This document shows, piece after piece, positions 7,331 through 8,446 of a stretch of 8,446 nucleotides of DNA. The stretch is from assembly GCA_017530275.1 (NCBI GenBank), contig JAFXMP010000075.1, positions 1 through 8,446 of the forward strand, read 5' to 3'. The DNA is from Clostridia bacterium. Lineage in GTDB: Bacteria; Bacillota_A; Clostridia; Christensenellales; Aristaeellaceae. Position numbers and translations under genes: made by a program. Numbering within the stretch: the stretch's first letter is position 1; each line of letters starts with the position of its first letter. The notes below the pieces were generated by a model. The model made no database searches. It was given only the letters and a program-made list of their open reading frames with translations, and was not told where the DNA came from.

Positions 7331-8188
7331 TTACACCTTCCTCCCGCAGCGGCAGCAATCATTACCAACAGAACAAAGATAATTACAAAAAAAGTCGTCT
7401 TCTTTATAGGTGTCAATGTCTTTTTTCTTTTCGGAATATTCAATTGCTATCTTATCCCGAAAAAATATTTCCTGATAAATTGATTCGATAGTGGAAATAA
7501 ACCAACGCACAGCTTCATGAAATTCTTTTTCATCAAATGTGTTCCAAACAAAACTGTTTGCCCGAAACATATTGAAAACCAGTTCTTTCGGATATTCGTG
7601 ATAAATCTCATATATATACTGAGAATACAGATACAATTGCAAAAGATAATGACTTAGTTCCTCATTGTTTTTAAAGCCGGATTTTGATTTATGATCAACA
7701 ATAATATAACGCCCGTCTTTTTTATCTTTCAAAATTAAATCTATATAACCAACAAAATGGTATTTCCCAAACATGAGATGTATTTCCTGCTCTACACCGA
7801 TTACTTCATAATTGGACGGCAGACCTTCAAACGAAGAAAAATAGTCTATACCCGCTTGATAATAGCTTTCATTTAAATCTTTATACTTATTTGGCGGAAA
7901 ATCATGCTGCATATATTCAGCGTACTTTTCTTTATACGCTTTACATATTTCAAGCAATGACAATTCACCGCGAAAATAGCTTTCCAATATCCCATGGCAG
8001 AGCGTACCCCATTCAGCGAACGCATTCTGCCTTTTGTCTTTATCCTCCATATATTGCAGATAAAACATCCTTGGACACTGGACATAGGCGTTTACCCGCG
8101 AGAAAGACCATTCAAATGAATCCAGCAGAAATTCATTCGTAGATAGGGCGGCTTTTACGCCGCCCTTTGAAAATGTATTTTCAATCAT
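7331..8188 (-). CDS. PD-(D/E)XK nuclease, Cas4/RecB/AddB-like, probable Fe-S protein
   Basis: This 285-residue protein carries the RecB-family nuclease motifs in order: GTLCHGILE with His65, GYIDLIL with Asp150, IIVDHKSKS with Asp165 and Lys167, and QLYLY with Gln184 and Tyr188. Cys38 (YVQCPRMFYLQY) and C-terminal Cys268, Cys272 and Cys278 are spaced like the four ligands of the 4Fe-4S staple in AddB and Cas4. Cys279 and Cys281 are extra. Such enzymes are single-strand or end-directed exonucleases, and phage copies usually sit in replication or recombination modules, as here between SSB and primase. There is no cas1 or cas2, so a CRISPR adaptation role is not supported. No clear Shine-Dalgarno precedes the ATG at 8188, so translation may be coupled to the upstream gene. 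The last codons hold the ribosome-binding site of the next gene. Confidence 0.88.
   Translation of the reverse strand: MIENTFSKGGVKAALSTNEFLLDSFEWSFSRVNAYVQCPRMFYLQYMEDKDKRQNAFAEWGTLCHGILESYFRGELSLLEICKAYKEKYAEYMQHDFPPNKYKDLNESYYQAGIDYFSSFEGLPSNYEVIGVEQEIHLMFGKYHFVGYIDLILKDKKDGRYIIVDHKSKSGFKNNEELSHYLLQLYLYSQYIYEIYHEYPKELVFNMFRANSFVWNTFDEKEFHEAVRWFISTIESIYQEIFFRDKIAIEYSEKKKDIDTYKEDDFFCNYLCSVGNDCCRCGRKV
7334..7344 (-). promoter_or_regulatory. Shine-Dalgarno that sets the primase-helicase start
   Basis: The minus strand reads GGAGGAAGGTG and is followed by TAA (nuclease stop), one base, and the ATG at 7329. Either GGAGG (ten bases away) or AAGGTG (four bases away) can pair with 16S rRNA. The site lies in the last nuclease codons and argues against the longer in-frame reading from 7443. 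Confidence 0.75.
8145..8166. other. 8-bp GC-rich hairpin in the 5' coding part of the nuclease gene
   Basis: AGGGCGGC (8145-8152) and GCCGCCCT (8159-8166) form a perfect inverted repeat with a 6-nt loop. In the minus-strand RNA it lies 23-44 bases into the nuclease gene (codons 8-15, GGVKAA region). It is terminator-like, but no U-tract follows in the sense direction, so attenuation or a translation-modulating structure is only a possibility. Confidence 0.5.
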
Positions 8189-8205
8189 TTATGGGATAGC
8201 CCCAT
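8185..8205 (-). other. possible six-codon relay ORF bridging SSB and nuclease
   Basis: An ATG at 8205-8203 overlaps the SSB stop as TAATG. It encodes Met-Gly-Leu-Ser-His-Lys, and its TGA (8187-8185) overlaps the nuclease start as ATGA. The same bases fold as a 5-bp hairpin (8191-8195 with 8201-8205). The nuclease has no evident Shine-Dalgarno, so termination-reinitiation through this mini-ORF would explain its translation. A chance ORF this short cannot be excluded. Confidence 0.3.
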
Positions 8206-8446
8206 TAGAAAGGCATTTCTTCTTCATCTTCTTCAGAGGCGACAGGAGCTTTCTTCGATGCAGACTTCTTCTTCTGCTGGCTGGAAGATTGCTGCTCATT
8301 ATTCATGATCTCAAATTCAAAGATAATCACGCGAAGCTGATTGCGCTTCTGCCCCTCCTGATTCTCATACAGTTCATTTGTGAACTTTAGCTTTGTAATT
8401 TTGATATTATCCCGTTCACTCAATTCGCTGGCTTTATTATGAGCGT
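8205..8446 (-). CDS. ssb: single-stranded DNA-binding protein (SSB), C-terminal part
   Basis: The reading frame is open to the window edge, so the N-terminus lies outside; 79 residues are visible. The first half fits the last strands of an SSB OB-fold: SERDNIKITKLKF, a turn at YENQEGQKR, then the strand LRVIIFEFEIM. A Gln/Ser/Lys-rich linker with a basic patch (KKKSASKK) leads to an acidic tip, EEDEEEMPF. This tip is like the DDDIPF of cellular SSBs, which recruits replication and repair partners. The TTG at 8423 could be read as a start, but the frame continues upstream (ASE before LSERD) with SSB-like sequence, so I treat it as internal. The SSB heads the replication cluster in view and lies 16 nt from the nuclease. 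Confidence 0.82.
   Translation of the reverse strand, partial: AHNKASELSERDNIKITKLKFTNELYENQEGQKRNQLRVIIFEFEIMNNEQQSSSQQKKKSASKKAPVASEEDEEEMPF

Noticed and set aside
7330..7443. An in-frame extension of the primase-helicase starting at 7443, with a hydrophobic stretch that looks like a signal anchor
   Set aside because: It lies wholly inside the nuclease gene in another frame, and a strong Shine-Dalgarno directly precedes the ATG at 7329. The zinc finger domain begins soon after that ATG, as in relatives.
7331..8188. Cas4 as part of a CRISPR adaptation module
   Set aside because: No cas1, cas2 or repeat array is present; the neighbours are replication genes, so a Cas4-like phage nuclease is the safer call.
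8205..8423. A complete 72-residue protein starting from TTG at 8423
   Set aside because: The frame stays open to the window edge and the residues before TTG continue the SSB OB-fold pattern, so this is the end of a longer gene.

Overview
The window is one dense gene block, all transcribed from the minus strand, with tiny gaps or overlaps between genes. In transcription order (high to low coordinates) it holds: the 3' part of a single-stranded DNA-binding protein (SSB), a Cas4/RecB-like PD-(D/E)XK nuclease, a fused primase-helicase interrupted by an intein, a DnaE-type (family C) replicative DNA polymerase with a PHP domain, and a membrane-anchored SPFH/band-7 protein. This is a replication module of the kind seen in larger tailed phages or prophages. 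Base composition is near 40% GC by eye, and several starts carry strong GGAGG-type Shine-Dalgarno sequences, which fits a Bacillota (Firmicutes) host. The host and the phage nature are inferences: no virion or integrase gene is in view.

Region by region (minus strand). 8446-8205 encodes the end of the SSB, with its acidic tail ending MPF. 8205-8185 is a 16-nt gap filled by a possible six-codon relay ORF. 8188-7331 encodes the nuclease, with four cysteines placed as in iron-sulfur nucleases. 7329-4417 encodes the primase-helicase (zinc finger, TOPRIM, DnaB/Twinkle-like RecA domain). Its Walker A loop is split by a 322-residue intein (6222-5257) carrying a LAGLIDADG homing endonuclease domain. 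4420-1202 encodes the polymerase, overlapping the helicase by 4 nt (GTGA). 1189-65 encodes the SPFH protein. 75-33 holds a good sigma70/sigmaA-like promoter whose -10 box lies inside a perfect 13-bp inverted repeat. 8-1 is a Shine-Dalgarno for a gene starting just outside the window.

The likely joint job is fork replication: the primase-helicase unwinds and primes, DnaE extends, SSB coats single strands, and the nuclease processes ends or recombination intermediates. The SPFH protein may tie this machinery to the membrane or modify the host membrane, which is speculative. The most interesting points are the intein inside the helicase P-loop, which should leave unspliced protein without a working ATPase, its unusual glycine before the terminal Asn, the promoter nested in a palindrome, and the SPFH gene in the replication operon. 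I see no convincing plus-strand gene, tRNA, CRISPR array or insertion sequence.
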